36,624 nucleotides of DNA from Bordetella parapertussis (GTDB lineage: Bacteria; Pseudomonadota; Gammaproteobacteria; Burkholderiales; SG8-41), in the NCBI GenBank assembly GCA_945901405.1, contig CAMDLH010000049.1, positions 1 to 36,624 on the forward strand, given 5' to 3'. Under the pieces are notes generated by a model that worked only from the letters and a program-made list of their open reading frames with translations, was not told where the DNA came from and searched no databases. A program made the translations under genes and the position numbers. Shown in pieces: positions 1-8,289 of this stretch; position 1 is the stretch's first letter; each line of letters begins with the position of its first letter.

Positions 1-71
1 CGGAACGCGCAGCGGTTCCGACGCATGTGCATCCTCGGCGCCGCCGATTGTCGGAACCGCTGCGCGTTCCG
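1..71. repeat. REP-like double palindrome
   Basis: Positions 1-22 and 50-71 are perfect 22-bp inverted copies of each other, separated by 27 bases. Each arm is itself a small palindrome, with CGGAAC at one end and GTTCCG at the other. The right arm ends two bases before the stop codon of the Bug gene that ends at 74. The layout resembles a pair of REP elements in opposite orientation and could also serve as a transcription terminator. No T-tract follows it. The left boundary is at the window edge, so the element may be longer. Confidence 0.75.
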
Positions 72-73
72 AC

Positions 74-1039
74 CTACTGCTTCTGCTCCAGGCTGCGTAT
101 CAGCTTGCCCCAGCGCGCGAGGTCATTGCGAATCACCTCGGCAAATTCGGCTGATGTGCCGGCCACGGAATGAAAGCCCATGTCGAGTATCTGCTTTTTG
201 ACATCGGGCGCCAGCAACACGGCGGCAATATCGGCTTGAAGTTTCGCAACGACCGCGGCCGGTGTGCCGGCGGGTGCGAGCGTGCCGTACCAGGTGCTGG
301 CCTCGAAGCCCGGCACGCCGGATTCGGCGACGGTTGGAATTTCTTGCAGCGTCGGCCAGCGTTGCGGGCTGCTGATGCCGAGCGCGCGCAGTTTGCCCGA
401 GCGCACGAACGGCAGCGTGCCCGACACCGAGCCGAACATCACCTGCACGTGCCCGCCCATGAGATCGATCACCGCGGCGCCCGTGCCTTTGTACGGCGCA
501 TGCACGATGTCGACGTTGGTCAGCGACTTGAATAACTCCATCGCGAGATAAGGTGACGTGCCTGTGCCGCTGGAGGCGAACGTCAGTTGCCCGCCGCGCG
601 CTTTTGCAAACGCGATGAATTCCTTCACGGTTTTTACCGGCAGCGATGGATGCACCACCAGCAGGTTCGGCGTGGTTGCGGTCAATGTCACCGGCGCGAA
701 ATCCTTCACCGGGTCGTACGCGAGCTTGCGCTGGAACGGCGTTATCGTATGCGCGTTGGTGATCATCACCAGGGTGTAGCCGTCAGGCGGCGACTTGGCG
801 ACGATCTCGGTGGCAATCGAGCCATCGGCGCCGGGGCGATTTTCAACCACCAGCGCATGCGGCCAGGTGTCGGCGAGCCTGCGGCTTAACACGCGCGCCA
901 GCGTATCGGTGCCGCCGCCGGTGGCGAAGCCCACAACCATGCGCACCGGCTTTGCGGGATACGTCTGCGCCTGCGCCTCCACATGAGCGCCGCACAAAAA
1001 AATCCATAAAAACAATAACTTACTTCTTACTTCGCGCAT
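74..1039 (-). CDS. Bug-family tripartite tricarboxylate transporter substrate-binding protein
   Basis: A periplasmic solute-binding protein of the Bug/TctC family, expected to bind a small carboxylate and pass it to a TctAB-type membrane transporter or a sensor. The 321-residue product has an N-terminal signal peptide with a likely cut after AQA near residue 24. The family opening YPAKPVRMVVGFATGGGTD follows, then the usual PDGYTL and PYKGTG signatures. I chose the ATG at 1039 because it places the signal peptide at the N terminus; upstream codons lie inside the preceding gene. It overlaps the end of the crotonase gene by 20 bases, so the two are probably cotranscribed. No tctA or tctB gene lies in the window, and the ligand is unknown. 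Confidence 0.93.
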   Translation of the reverse strand: MREVRSKLLFLWIFLCGAHVEAQAQTYPAKPVRMVVGFATGGGTDTLARVLSRRLADTWPHALVVENRPGADGSIATEIVAKSPPDGYTLVMITNAHTITPFQRKLAYDPVKDFAPVTLTATTPNLLVVHPSLPVKTVKEFIAFAKARGGQLTFASSGTGTSPYLAMELFKSLTNVDIVHAPYKGTGAAVIDLMGGHVQVMFGSVSGTLPFVRSGKLRALGISSPQRWPTLQEIPTVAESGVPGFEASTWYGTLAPAGTPAAVVAKLQADIAAVLLAPDVKKQILDMGFHSVAGTSAEFAEVIRNDLARWGKLIRSLEQKQ

Positions 1040-1802
1040 GGAATGCCGCCAGCCTTTCGTCGAATTCCGGGGTGCCGAACACCACCGCCATGTGCGAGGC
1101 GAGCATGTCGAGGTGGGAAGCAAGCGTGCCGCCGGAAAGCCCGTGATAAACCGCGCGCTTCATCATCGCCACCGCCTCGCGCGGCTGCGCGGCGACACTG
1201 CGCGCAAGCGCCATGGCTTCGTTGCGCAGATCGGCATCGGGCACGACGCGGCTCACCAGACCAATGCGCTCGGCCTCCGCCGCATCAACCACGCGCCCGG
1301 TCCACAACATCTCCAGCGCGCGCGCCGCACCCACCACGCGCGGCAGGAACCACGTGCCCCCGTCGCCGGAAATCACGCCCATGTTGATATAGCTTTCGGC
1401 GAACGAACTTGAGGCGCCGCAGTAGCGGATGTCGCACATCAGCGCCATGTCCACGCCGGCGCCGCGCGCCAATCCGTTCACCGCGGCGATCACCGGAATC
1501 TCCAGCCGCTCCATCGCCAGCGGAATCTTCTGGATGTTTTTCCACAGATAATCCCGGCGCGGTAAGGTTTTCGCGGACTGCATGATGCTCATGTCGGAGG
1601 CGTCCCCGCCCGCGCAAAACGCGCGCCCGGCGCCGGTCAGCACCATCGCGCGCACGTTGGTGTCGTCGGCGATCTGCGCCAGCGCCGCACGCCACTCGAT
1701 GATCATTTTGACGTTGAAGGCGTTCAGCCGCTCCGGGCGATTGAGTTCCAGCACGGCGACGCCGTCGCGGTCCACTTCGAGTTTGATGGTTTCAAAAGTC
1801 AT
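1020..1802 (-). CDS. Enoyl-CoA hydratase/isomerase (crotonase) family protein, atypical active site
   Basis: A 260-residue crotonase-fold protein acting on an acyl-CoA. The oxyanion-hole segments GAGRAFCAGGD (about 57-67) and NGLARGAG (about 109-116) are intact. The two acid/base glutamates of classical hydratases (Glu144 and Glu164 of the rat enzyme) align with Asp118 and Tyr138. Simple hydration is therefore doubtful; isomerase, hydrolase or C-C bond chemistry is possible. The ATG at 1802 has GAGG about seven bases upstream and is preferred over the in-frame GTG five codons earlier. It sits between the ligase gene and a Bug gene on the same strand. The reaction cannot be deduced from sequence. 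Confidence 0.88.
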   Translation of the reverse strand: MTFETIKLEVDRDGVAVLELNRPERLNAFNVKMIIEWRAALAQIADDTNVRAMVLTGAGRAFCAGGDASDMSIMQSAKTLPRRDYLWKNIQKIPLAMERLEIPVIAAVNGLARGAGVDMALMCDIRYCGASSSFAESYINMGVISGDGGTWFLPRVVGAARALEMLWTGRVVDAAEAERIGLVSRVVPDADLRNEAMALARSVAAQPREAVAMMKRAVYHGLSGGTLASHLDMLASHMAVVFGTPEFDERLAAFHARSKK

Positions 1803-1847
1803 TACAGTCCTCGCCACTGAAATTGAAAGTTCGCTAACATCTCTTTT

Positions 1848-1910
1848 GACACAGATTAACGCAGATTACCCCACGGACAAATCTGCGATCATCTGCGTTA
1901 ATCTGCGTCT
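1848..1910. repeat. Intergenic inverted repeat built on CGCAGATTAACGCAGAT, copy 1
   Basis: The left arm (about 1848-1867) contains ACAGATTAACGCAGATT. The right arm (about 1880-1909) carries the complementary ATCTGCGTTAATCTGCGT. The right arm runs into the stop codon of the ligase gene at 1909-1911. The same repeat family recurs near 24078-24160 and 34429-34626. A transcript of it would fold into a hairpin, so it could act as a processing or termination signal between the ligase and crotonase genes. Confidence 0.8.
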
Positions 1911-3534
1911 AAGGTTTTGCCGTTTTTGCCAGCCGCGCCCGCAAATCCGCCTTGCGTATTTTGCCATTTGCCGTGCGCGGCAACTCATCCGCGATCTCCA
2001 GACGCTCTGGCCACCATTGCTTTGCAACGCCCTTCTCCCCGAGAAACGCCTGCATCGCCGCCATGTTAAACGCTTTGCCCGGCCGGCAGATCACATAAGC
2101 GCACGCGCGCTCACCCAGCCGCTCGTCGGGCATGCCGACGATCGCGGCATCCTGCACGTTGGCGTTTTCGTAGAGCACGTCCTCGACGAACTTGACCGGA
2201 ATGTTTTCGCCGCCACGAATAATGATGTCCTTGGCACGTCCGGTGATGCGTATATAGCCATCGGCATCAATCGTCGCCAGATCGCCGGTGTCGAACCAGC
2301 CATCGATGTAGCTCTCGCGTGTCAACGTCTCCTGCTTCGCGTAGCCCGCAAACTGAAACGGGCCGTGGCATTGCAGCTTGCCCTCTTTGCCCGGCGGCAA
2401 TGGCCTGGCGTCTGCGCTGGCGATGCGCACCTGCATGCCCGGCTGTGCGCAACCATCGGTCTCGGTAAGTTTTTCTTCGGCATCACTAATGCGCGTCAAC
2501 GTCACCACGCCGTTTTCGGACTGGCCCCAGCCGCGCAAAATGGTGACGTGCGATATTTTCTCGCGCGCCTCCACCACCAGCGCGCGCGGTATCGGCCCGC
2601 CGCCGCAACGAAATATTTTGAACGACGACACATCGCGCTGCGCCAGATTTTTAGCGCGCAGCATGTCGAGCAGAAACGTCGCGCTGCCATTGGAGAAATT
2701 GATGCGGTGGCGCTCAATCAAATCAATAAAATCCTCGGGCCGCCACACATCCTGCATCACCACGGTGGCGCCCGCCTGAATGGGCAGACGAATGCCATTA
2801 AGAAATCCGGTCTGATGCGCAACCGTCGATGCAATATGCACCACATCGTCCGGCGTGAGACCGAGCGAACGCGCCATCTGCCGCTGCGGCGCGATGATGG
2901 TGTTGTTGGTATGCAGCACGCCTTTCGGCTCGCCGGTCGCGCCGGAAGTGAACACGATCTCGGTCACCGCATCGGCGCTGGGGCGCAACTTGTCCAGCTC
3001 GGCGGCGGCGTGCCCGCTCTCCCACGCAGTGTTCATGAACGCATCCCACGACAGCATGTCCGCATCAGCCTCGCCCACCACCAGCGTCTTCATCCGCGGC
3101 GCCACGCGGCGCGCCAGCGCAGGGTAGTCATAGCCGCGAAACTCGCGCGCAATCACCAGCAGTTTCGCCTCGGAAATATTCAGCATATGCACGATCTCGC
3201 GATCACGGTTGATCGGCGTGATCAGCGTGGTGATCGCGCCAATGCGTGTCAGCGCAAGATGCAGCACCATGAACTCTACCCAGTTCGGCAACTGGATCGC
3301 CACCGCGTCCTCGGGGCCGATGCCAAGCGCGATAAGGCCATGCGCGCAACGTTCCACTTTTTGCGCAAGCTCGCGATACGTCGTGCTGCCGCGGCTGTCG
3401 ATCACCGCCACCTTGCCGGGCGTGGCGGCGACGGCATCGGCGAGATAATCGGTAATGATTTTGTCCGACCAACTGCCGTCGGCGCGATAACGCTCTATTT
3501 CACCGGGCGTGATGGTGGTTACAAATTGGGGCAT
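1909..3534 (-). CDS. AMP-forming acyl-CoA ligase (ANL superfamily)
   Basis: This cytoplasmic enzyme activates a carboxylic acid to its CoA thioester through an acyl-adenylate. The 541-residue product has the P-loop-like motif FTSGATGEPKG (about 195-205), GWGQSENG, the GWFDTGDLATID segment, the hinge GRAKDIIIRGGENI, and the C-terminal catalytic lysine in TANGKIRK (Lys525). The N-terminal part resembles EntE-like and cyclohexanecarboxylate-CoA ligase-like members, so a cyclic or aromatic acid is possible, but substrate assignment by motif is unsafe. It lies 39 bases downstream of the MmgE/PrpD gene, consistent with one operon. The start at 3534 has no strong ribosome binding site. Its stop overlaps an intergenic repeat. 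Confidence 0.92.
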   Translation of the reverse strand: MPQFVTTITPGEIERYRADGSWSDKIITDYLADAVAATPGKVAVIDSRGSTTYRELAQKVERCAHGLIALGIGPEDAVAIQLPNWVEFMVLHLALTRIGAITTLITPINRDREIVHMLNISEAKLLVIAREFRGYDYPALARRVAPRMKTLVVGEADADMLSWDAFMNTAWESGHAAAELDKLRPSADAVTEIVFTSGATGEPKGVLHTNNTIIAPQRQMARSLGLTPDDVVHIASTVAHQTGFLNGIRLPIQAGATVVMQDVWRPEDFIDLIERHRINFSNGSATFLLDMLRAKNLAQRDVSSFKIFRCGGGPIPRALVVEAREKISHVTILRGWGQSENGVVTLTRISDAEEKLTETDGCAQPGMQVRIASADARPLPPGKEGKLQCHGPFQFAGYAKQETLTRESYIDGWFDTGDLATIDADGYIRITGRAKDIIIRGGENIPVKFVEDVLYENANVQDAAIVGMPDERLGERACAYVICRPGKAFNMAAMQAFLGEKGVAKQWWPERLEIADELPRTANGKIRKADLRARLAKTAKP

Positions 3535-3573
3535 GTTCGGCGACTAACGGTATCGAAGACCAGGGAGGCTATT

Positions 3574-4989
3574 TCATTCCACCGCGCCAGCAATGGCATC
3601 CGCCAGCGGCTGCACGCTGGACAGGCTGTCAATGTTCAATATGGCATCGGCGAGTTCCGCGGCGCGCTCATCGCTGACCTTCGCGTAGCGCAGGTTGGCC
3701 TTGAACTTGGCGAGCAATTCTTCGTCGCTCAACGGATTATCGGGATGGCCCTTGGCACTCGTCTGCATCACTTCACACACGCCGAACGTACCATGCGCGC
3801 GTATGGTGCAGCCGCCGATGACGCAATCGGCAGCATTGGAATTGGCAAAAGGCGCCGCGCTGATTTTCGCGATCCATGCGGCGAGCCTGGGCGAAGGCGG
3901 AATCTCCTCGGCAAGCTGCTTGGGCGTCACCTCACCATAAGCCAGCACATTTGCCACGCACCAATAAACGCTGAACTGCGCATTGACGCGCGTTTGCGGC
4001 GTGCGCTTTTCGGCAGAGTCGCGGCCAACCACATCGAGTTCCTGCGGCCCGATAATCAGTTCGACGCGCTCGATTTTTGCGACGTCGCCGCCAAGCTTGG
4101 CGTGCAACTCAAGCGCCGCGCTGATAGCCGGATGCGTAAAGCGGCAGCTCGGATACGGCTTGATTGAAAGACGGTCGAATTCCCATTCCGTGCCCAACCC
4201 GCGTACGGCGCGCGCCGGCTCGAAGCGCTCATGCAGATAAACCCGGCTCAATCCATCTTCGCCGGTAAGCGGGTGTTTAACGCCGGGCAAGCCGGCACTG
4301 CCCATCAGCGCGGCAGTCACCGCATTCGCCGCCGCGAAACCGGGCTGCACGTGTTTGGTCGGCGCACCTTCGCGCGTGGATTGATGATTGCCGCTGGCCA
4401 TGCAGTAGACAATGCCCAGCGCGTTGCGCAACGACTCCGCGCGCGGATCGATGAGACGCGCGGCCGCCAGCGTCGCGCCGAAATGCCCCATCAGCGCGGT
4501 GTAAATCCAGCCGCCCTCGATAAGATTCAATCGCGTCGCCACACCCAGCCGGCAGGTAAGCTCGATACCCAGCAACACCGCCTCGCACAACTCCTTGCCG
4601 CTCACCGATCCGCGCAAACCCGCCACGGCAAACGCCGCCGGTATCGCCGCAGAGCCGGCATGCAACGCCGCCTCGTCATGCGTGTCGTCGAATTCAAGCA
4701 CGTGGCCAAAGTAGCCATTGCACAGCGCGGCAGTAGCGGCAGGCACGCGCGGCCCGCCCAGCACTCGCGCATCCGGTCGTCCGCCTGTATCAATTAAAAC
4801 TTTCAACCATGGCGGCATGCCAGCCGCCGCGCGCCCGGCGATGGCGGCGCCCAGATAATCCAGCAGCTCGCGCCGCACATTCGCGCGCGTGGCTTCCGGC
4901 ACGGCCTCCCAACGCAACGATTGCGACAGCGCGATGAATGCGTCGAGCGTTTGTTCGGGTGCTACTGGTTTGCCGTGATTTGTGTCCAT
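3574..4989 (-). CDS. MmgE/PrpD family protein
   Basis: A 471-residue member of the MmgE/PrpD family, which includes 2-methylcitrate dehydratase and cis-aconitate decarboxylase and handles tricarboxylate-like acids. The family core is visible in LLDYLGAAIAG, GHVLEFDDTHDEA, the SGNHQSTREGAPTKHVQPGFAA stretch (about 202-223) and KPYPSCRFTHPAI. The start at 4989 has a good AGAGGAAAT ribosome binding site. A second, divergent member lies at 21636. Many MmgE/PrpD proteins in betaproteobacteria sit beside Bug receptors and CoA enzymes and have no proven activity, so only family membership is asserted. The repeat at 5021-5108 lies just upstream. Confidence 0.92.
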   Translation of the reverse strand: MDTNHGKPVAPEQTLDAFIALSQSLRWEAVPEATRANVRRELLDYLGAAIAGRAAAGMPPWLKVLIDTGGRPDARVLGGPRVPAATAALCNGYFGHVLEFDDTHDEAALHAGSAAIPAAFAVAGLRGSVSGKELCEAVLLGIELTCRLGVATRLNLIEGGWIYTALMGHFGATLAAARLIDPRAESLRNALGIVYCMASGNHQSTREGAPTKHVQPGFAAANAVTAALMGSAGLPGVKHPLTGEDGLSRVYLHERFEPARAVRGLGTEWEFDRLSIKPYPSCRFTHPAISAALELHAKLGGDVAKIERVELIIGPQELDVVGRDSAEKRTPQTRVNAQFSVYWCVANVLAYGEVTPKQLAEEIPPSPRLAAWIAKISAAPFANSNAADCVIGGCTIRAHGTFGVCEVMQTSAKGHPDNPLSDEELLAKFKANLRYAKVSDERAAELADAILNIDSLSSVQPLADAIAGAVE

Positions 4990-5020
4990 GATTTCCTCTT
5001 TCTATCGTTGTAGCAGTGCG

Positions 5021-5108
5021 TAGGGCGTCAATAAGCGTAGCGCATTGCGCCGAATGTGGCTGGCGCCGTTTGCCATGCGGCGCAATGCCCTTCGGTTATT
5101 GCGCCCTA
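5021..5108. repeat. Intergenic inverted repeat with TAGGGCG ends
   Basis: The left arm, about 5021-5053, begins TAGGGCGTCAATAAGCG and ends GCATTGCGCCG. The right arm, 5077-5108, is its imperfect inverse, running from GCGGCGCAATGCCC to ATTGCGCCCTA. The loop is about 23 bases. It fills most of the 127-base gap between the Bug gene and the MmgE/PrpD gene. Hairpins of this kind are widespread intergenic elements in proteobacteria, to my recollection. Only one copy is in the window. Confidence 0.75.
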
Positions 5109-5116
5109 CTCGGACT

Positions 5117-6115
5117 TTACTCCGCCCGTATCCCCGCCTGTTTCGCAATACGCGCCCACTTGACCATTTCGCTTGCTATGAGTTTTGCAAACGCGTCCGG
5201 CGTGCCGATCACGGGATCGGCTGCCTCGGTCGACAGGCGCTTGGCCATTTCCGGCTCGGCGAGTATGGCGTTGATTTCGCTATTGAGCCGCGTGACGATG
5301 GGCCCGGGAATTCCCGCCGGGCCGAGGAAACCCCACCACACCGTGCATTCGTAACCCGGCAACCCGCTTTCGGCTATGGTGGGCACGTCGGGCGCCGCCG
5401 CGACGCGCTTCACCGAGCCGACACCCAGCGCCTTTAACTTGCCGGTGCGCAAGTGCGGCAGCGTTTGTATCAGCGTGCCGAGCAGCACCTCGACCTGGCC
5501 CGACATCACGTCGATCATCGATGGGCCGCCGCCCTTGTAGGGGATATGCCCGAGCTTGACCCCGGCCATGGAATTAAAAAGCTCGCCGCCGAAATGATTA
5601 AAGCCACCGATGCCGGAAGTCGCGTAGCGGATATGCCCCGGCTTTGCTTTCGCCAGCGCGATCAGGTCTTTTGCGGTTTTCGCGGGGAACGTGGGATGCG
5701 TGGCGATCACGTTCGCGCCCGACGCGATCTGTGCGATGGGCACGAGCGATTTCACCGGATCAAACGGCAGCTTGTGTATCGCCGGATTCATGGTGTAGGT
5801 CGTGGAGATGATCACCAGCGTGTGACCGTCCGCCGGCGCGCGCGTGGCCAGCTCGGTGCCGATGATGCCATCCGCGCCCGGCCTGTTGTCCACCACCATC
5901 TGCTGCGGCAAGCGTTCGGTCATCTTCTGCGCAATGAAGCGCCCGAGAATGTCGTTGCTGCCGCTCGGAGGAAACGGCACGATCAATCGAATCGGCTTCG
6001 TGGGAAAGCGGCTCGTGTCCGGCGCCTGAGCCATGGCCGCGCCGGCTGTCGCGAAACAAAACGCCAGCGCGCAAAAAAGTATCGAGCCTCTGCGCCGGCG
6101 AAATCGCATGTTCAT
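5117..6115 (-). CDS. Bug-family tripartite tricarboxylate transporter substrate-binding protein
   Basis: A 332-residue periplasmic carboxylate receptor of the Bug/TctC family. An arginine-rich n-region (RFRRRRG), a hydrophobic stretch and a likely cut after AMA near residue 29 form the signal peptide. The family opening FPTKPIRLIVPFPPSGSND follows, with PADGHTL and PYKGGGPS further on. The ATG at 6115 has AGGA seven bases upstream and is preferred over a longer in-frame extension that lacks such a site. It is the first gene of the minus-strand operon that runs down to 74, and diverges from the CoA-transferase gene at 6229. The ligand is unknown. Confidence 0.93.
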   Translation of the reverse strand: MNMRFRRRRGSILFCALAFCFATAGAAMAQAPDTSRFPTKPIRLIVPFPPSGSNDILGRFIAQKMTERLPQQMVVDNRPGADGIIGTELATRAPADGHTLVIISTTYTMNPAIHKLPFDPVKSLVPIAQIASGANVIATHPTFPAKTAKDLIALAKAKPGHIRYATSGIGGFNHFGGELFNSMAGVKLGHIPYKGGGPSMIDVMSGQVEVLLGTLIQTLPHLRTGKLKALGVGSVKRVAAAPDVPTIAESGLPGYECTVWWGFLGPAGIPGPIVTRLNSEINAILAEPEMAKRLSTEAADPVIGTPDAFAKLIASEMVKWARIAKQAGIRAE

Positions 6116-6228
6116 GATTTTCCTGGTGAATTTTTTTGTGAATTTCCAGTTTAGTCCCTGGCTTTGCAAGGTGTCAATTCATCTAGATCATTTGACAGAT
6201 TGTTTGTGAAAAAGGCAAACTCTCGTTC
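6116..6228. promoter_or_regulatory. Divergent promoter region
   Basis: This 113-base, comparatively AT-rich gap separates two divergent catabolic operons and must hold promoters for both. A TTGACA hexamer is at 6192-6197 on the plus strand, but no good -10 box follows at the right distance. An 8-bp palindrome ATCTAGAT lies near 6181-6187. The GntR regulator encoded at 8286 is an obvious candidate to act here; that is inference, since no clear operator was recognised. Confidence 0.4.
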
Positions 6229-7482
6229 ATGCCTGTCCGATCCGCCGCCAGCAGCACCTTCGATTTCTCGCCTTATGTGCGCGGCGGCGACGTGGTGTCG
6301 TGGCTGCAATGCACGGGCGAGCCGCTGGGCCTCAGCGGCCGCCTTGTTGCGCAACGCCACGCGCTGCCGCCGCTCGAACTATTCGTCGGCATGATGGCGA
6401 GCAAGACATTAAAGCCCAAACACGCCGATCGCTTTCGCTTTCGCGGGCTTAACGGCGCGGGCACCACGCGCACGTTGAGCACCGCGAATCTGCTTGAAAT
6501 CATACCCGCGCACGTATCGGCCGTGCCATCGCTGGTGCGCGCGGGCACGATCAAAATCGATGTGTTGCTGCTGCGCGTGCGGCCGCATCCGAAGCCGGGG
6601 TTTTACACCGCCGGCGTGATGGTAGATTTTCTGCCGGCGATGGTGCAGGCGGCACGCTGCGTGATCGCGGAGATTGATGAACGCCTGCCGCTCACCGCAC
6701 ACGATGCGCTGGTCGCCGCGGAAGATATCGACGTGCTGACCGAGTGCGACGCGGACGAAGTGCTGATGCCCGACCCGGAGCCGGCGGAGATCGACATGCG
6801 TGTCGCCGCGCACGTCGCGGGGCTGATACCCGATGGCGCGACCATCCAGCTAGGCATCGGCGGGCTGCCGGTGGCGGTGTGCCGCACGCTGACGCACCAC
6901 AAGGAACTCGGCATACACAGCGGCGTCATTTCCGACATCGTTGTCGAGCTGGTGGAAAAAGGTGTGGTGACCAATGCGCGCAAGGGCATTGACGCCGGGC
7001 GCATTGTCACCGGCGGGCTGTTCGGCAGCCGGCGTCTGATGAAATTCGCCGACGGCAACCATGCGCTTGAGATGCGTTCAGCGGATTACACGCACAACCA
7101 GCAGGTGCTGGCGCGACTGCCGAATCTGTACTCGGTCAACTCCGCCATCGAAGTCGATCTCACCGGCAACGTGAATTCCGAAATCGCCGCCGGACGTTAT
7201 CTGGGCGCGATCGGCGGGCAGGCTGATTTTGTGCGCGGCGCGGTGGCCTCCCCCGGAGGACGCTCCATCATCGCGCTTCCCTCGGCCACGCCCGACGGTA
7301 AAACCTCGCGCATCGTATCGTCGCTCGAAGGGCGGCCCGTCACCACCACGCGCTCCGACATCGACATCGTGGTCACCGAATACGGCGTCGCCGATCTGCG
7401 CGGGCGTTCGCTGAACGAGCGCGCCGCACGGCTGCGCGCAATCGCCCATCCCGATTTCCGGGATCGGCTTCAATTCAAGTAG
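6229..7482 (+). CDS. Acetyl-CoA hydrolase/CoA-transferase (Cat1 / 4-hydroxybutyrate CoA-transferase type) family protein
   Basis: A 417-residue homologue of the Cat1, 4-hydroxybutyrate and itaconate CoA-transferases, which move CoA between organic acids through a glutamyl-CoA intermediate. Family blocks are clear: GATIQLGIGGLP (203-214), NSAIEVDLTGNVNSE (304-318) and the GAIGGQADFVRGA stretch with ALPSATPDGKTS. The position usually holding the catalytic glutamate (IHTEM in 4-hydroxybutyrate CoA-transferase) reads IHSGV, with Gly232. It may therefore work differently or not be a transferase. It opens the plus-strand operon and is nine bases from the next gene. The ribosome binding site is weak. 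In context it could activate a dicarboxylate such as itaconate, which is speculative. Confidence 0.87.
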   Translation: MPVRSAASSTFDFSPYVRGGDVVSWLQCTGEPLGLSGRLVAQRHALPPLELFVGMMASKTLKPKHADRFRFRGLNGAGTTRTLSTANLLEIIPAHVSAVPSLVRAGTIKIDVLLLRVRPHPKPGFYTAGVMVDFLPAMVQAARCVIAEIDERLPLTAHDALVAAEDIDVLTECDADEVLMPDPEPAEIDMRVAAHVAGLIPDGATIQLGIGGLPVAVCRTLTHHKELGIHSGVISDIVVELVEKGVVTNARKGIDAGRIVTGGLFGSRRLMKFADGNHALEMRSADYTHNQQVLARLPNLYSVNSAIEVDLTGNVNSEIAAGRYLGAIGGQADFVRGAVASPGGRSIIALPSATPDGKTSRIVSSLEGRPVTTTRSDIDIVVTEYGVADLRGRSLNERAARLRAIAHPDFRDRLQFK

Positions 7483-7491
7483 GGACTCAAT

Positions 7492-8289
7492 ATGCAAACC
7501 GATTCCGGCATCGTCGTCGAAAAAAGCGCGGAAGGCATTGTGCAGATACGCATGAACCGTCCCGACCGGCTGAACGCGCTGGGCGTGGACATGGTGGATG
7601 CCATGCTCGCCGCGATCACGGATGCGATAGCGGGCAACGCGCGCGTGATTGTGATGCGCGGCACCGGGCGCGCGTTCTGCGCCGGTGCAGACCTTAAAGA
7701 GCGCCGCACCATGGATGAAGCGGCGCGCATCAAACACAACCGCGCGATCAACGCAGCGGTTGATACGCTGGGCGCCGCACCCATGCCGACCATCTGCGCC
7801 ATCAATGGCCTCGCGCTGGGCGGCGGCTGCGAAATCGCGCTGGCGTGTGACTTGCGCTACGCCGCCGAGGATGCGCAGATCGGCTTGACCGAGGCGCGCA
7901 TCGGCGCGATCCCCGGCGCTGGCGGCACGCAACGCATGCCGCGCGCCATCGGCACCATGCGCGCGCTGGAACTGATACTCACCGGCGAGCCGATCACCGG
8001 CAAACGCGCCGAAGAAATCGGCCTCGTCAACGCCGCCGTCGCGGCGGACAAACTCGACGCGCACGTGATGCGCATCGCAACCGTGCTGGCATCGCGCTCA
8101 CCCACCGGCGCGCGCACCGCCAAGCGCCTGATCCATGGCGGGCTGGCAACCACGCTTGCCGACGGCTTGGCACTGGAAGCGCGCGCGCTGCGCGACATAC
8201 TCACCTCGGCTGATTATGCGGAAGGCCTCGCCGCGTTCGCGGAGAAACGCCCGCCGCGCTTTGGTACGGACACGGGCACGGCACAGTGA
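7492..8289 (+). CDS. Enoyl-CoA hydratase/isomerase
   Basis: A 265-residue crotonase-family enzyme expected to hydrate an enoyl-CoA in the cytoplasm. Unlike the other crotonase gene in the window, both classical glutamates are present: Glu114 in GGGCEIAL and Glu134 in IGLTEARIG. The oxyanion segment GTGRAFCAGADLKE (57-70) and GAIPGAGGTQRMPR are also intact. AGGGA lies six bases before the ATG at 7492. Its TGA stop overlaps the GTG start of the regulator gene by four bases, which implies translational coupling. The natural substrate is unknown; the neighbouring HpcH/HpaI lyase and CoA-transferases suggest a short branched or dicarboxylic acyl-CoA. Confidence 0.93.
   Translation: MQTDSGIVVEKSAEGIVQIRMNRPDRLNALGVDMVDAMLAAITDAIAGNARVIVMRGTGRAFCAGADLKERRTMDEAARIKHNRAINAAVDTLGAAPMPTICAINGLALGGGCEIALACDLRYAAEDAQIGLTEARIGAIPGAGGTQRMPRAIGTMRALELILTGEPITGKRAEEIGLVNAAVAADKLDAHVMRIATVLASRSPTGARTAKRLIHGGLATTLADGLALEARALRDILTSADYAEGLAAFAEKRPPRFGTDTGTAQ

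Noticed and set aside
1582..4167. 861-codon plus-strand frame opposite the ligase and MmgE/PrpD genes
   Set aside because: It is antisense to two well-recognised genes, has histidine- and arginine-rich composition and shows no family motif; it is a shadow of high-GC codon bias.
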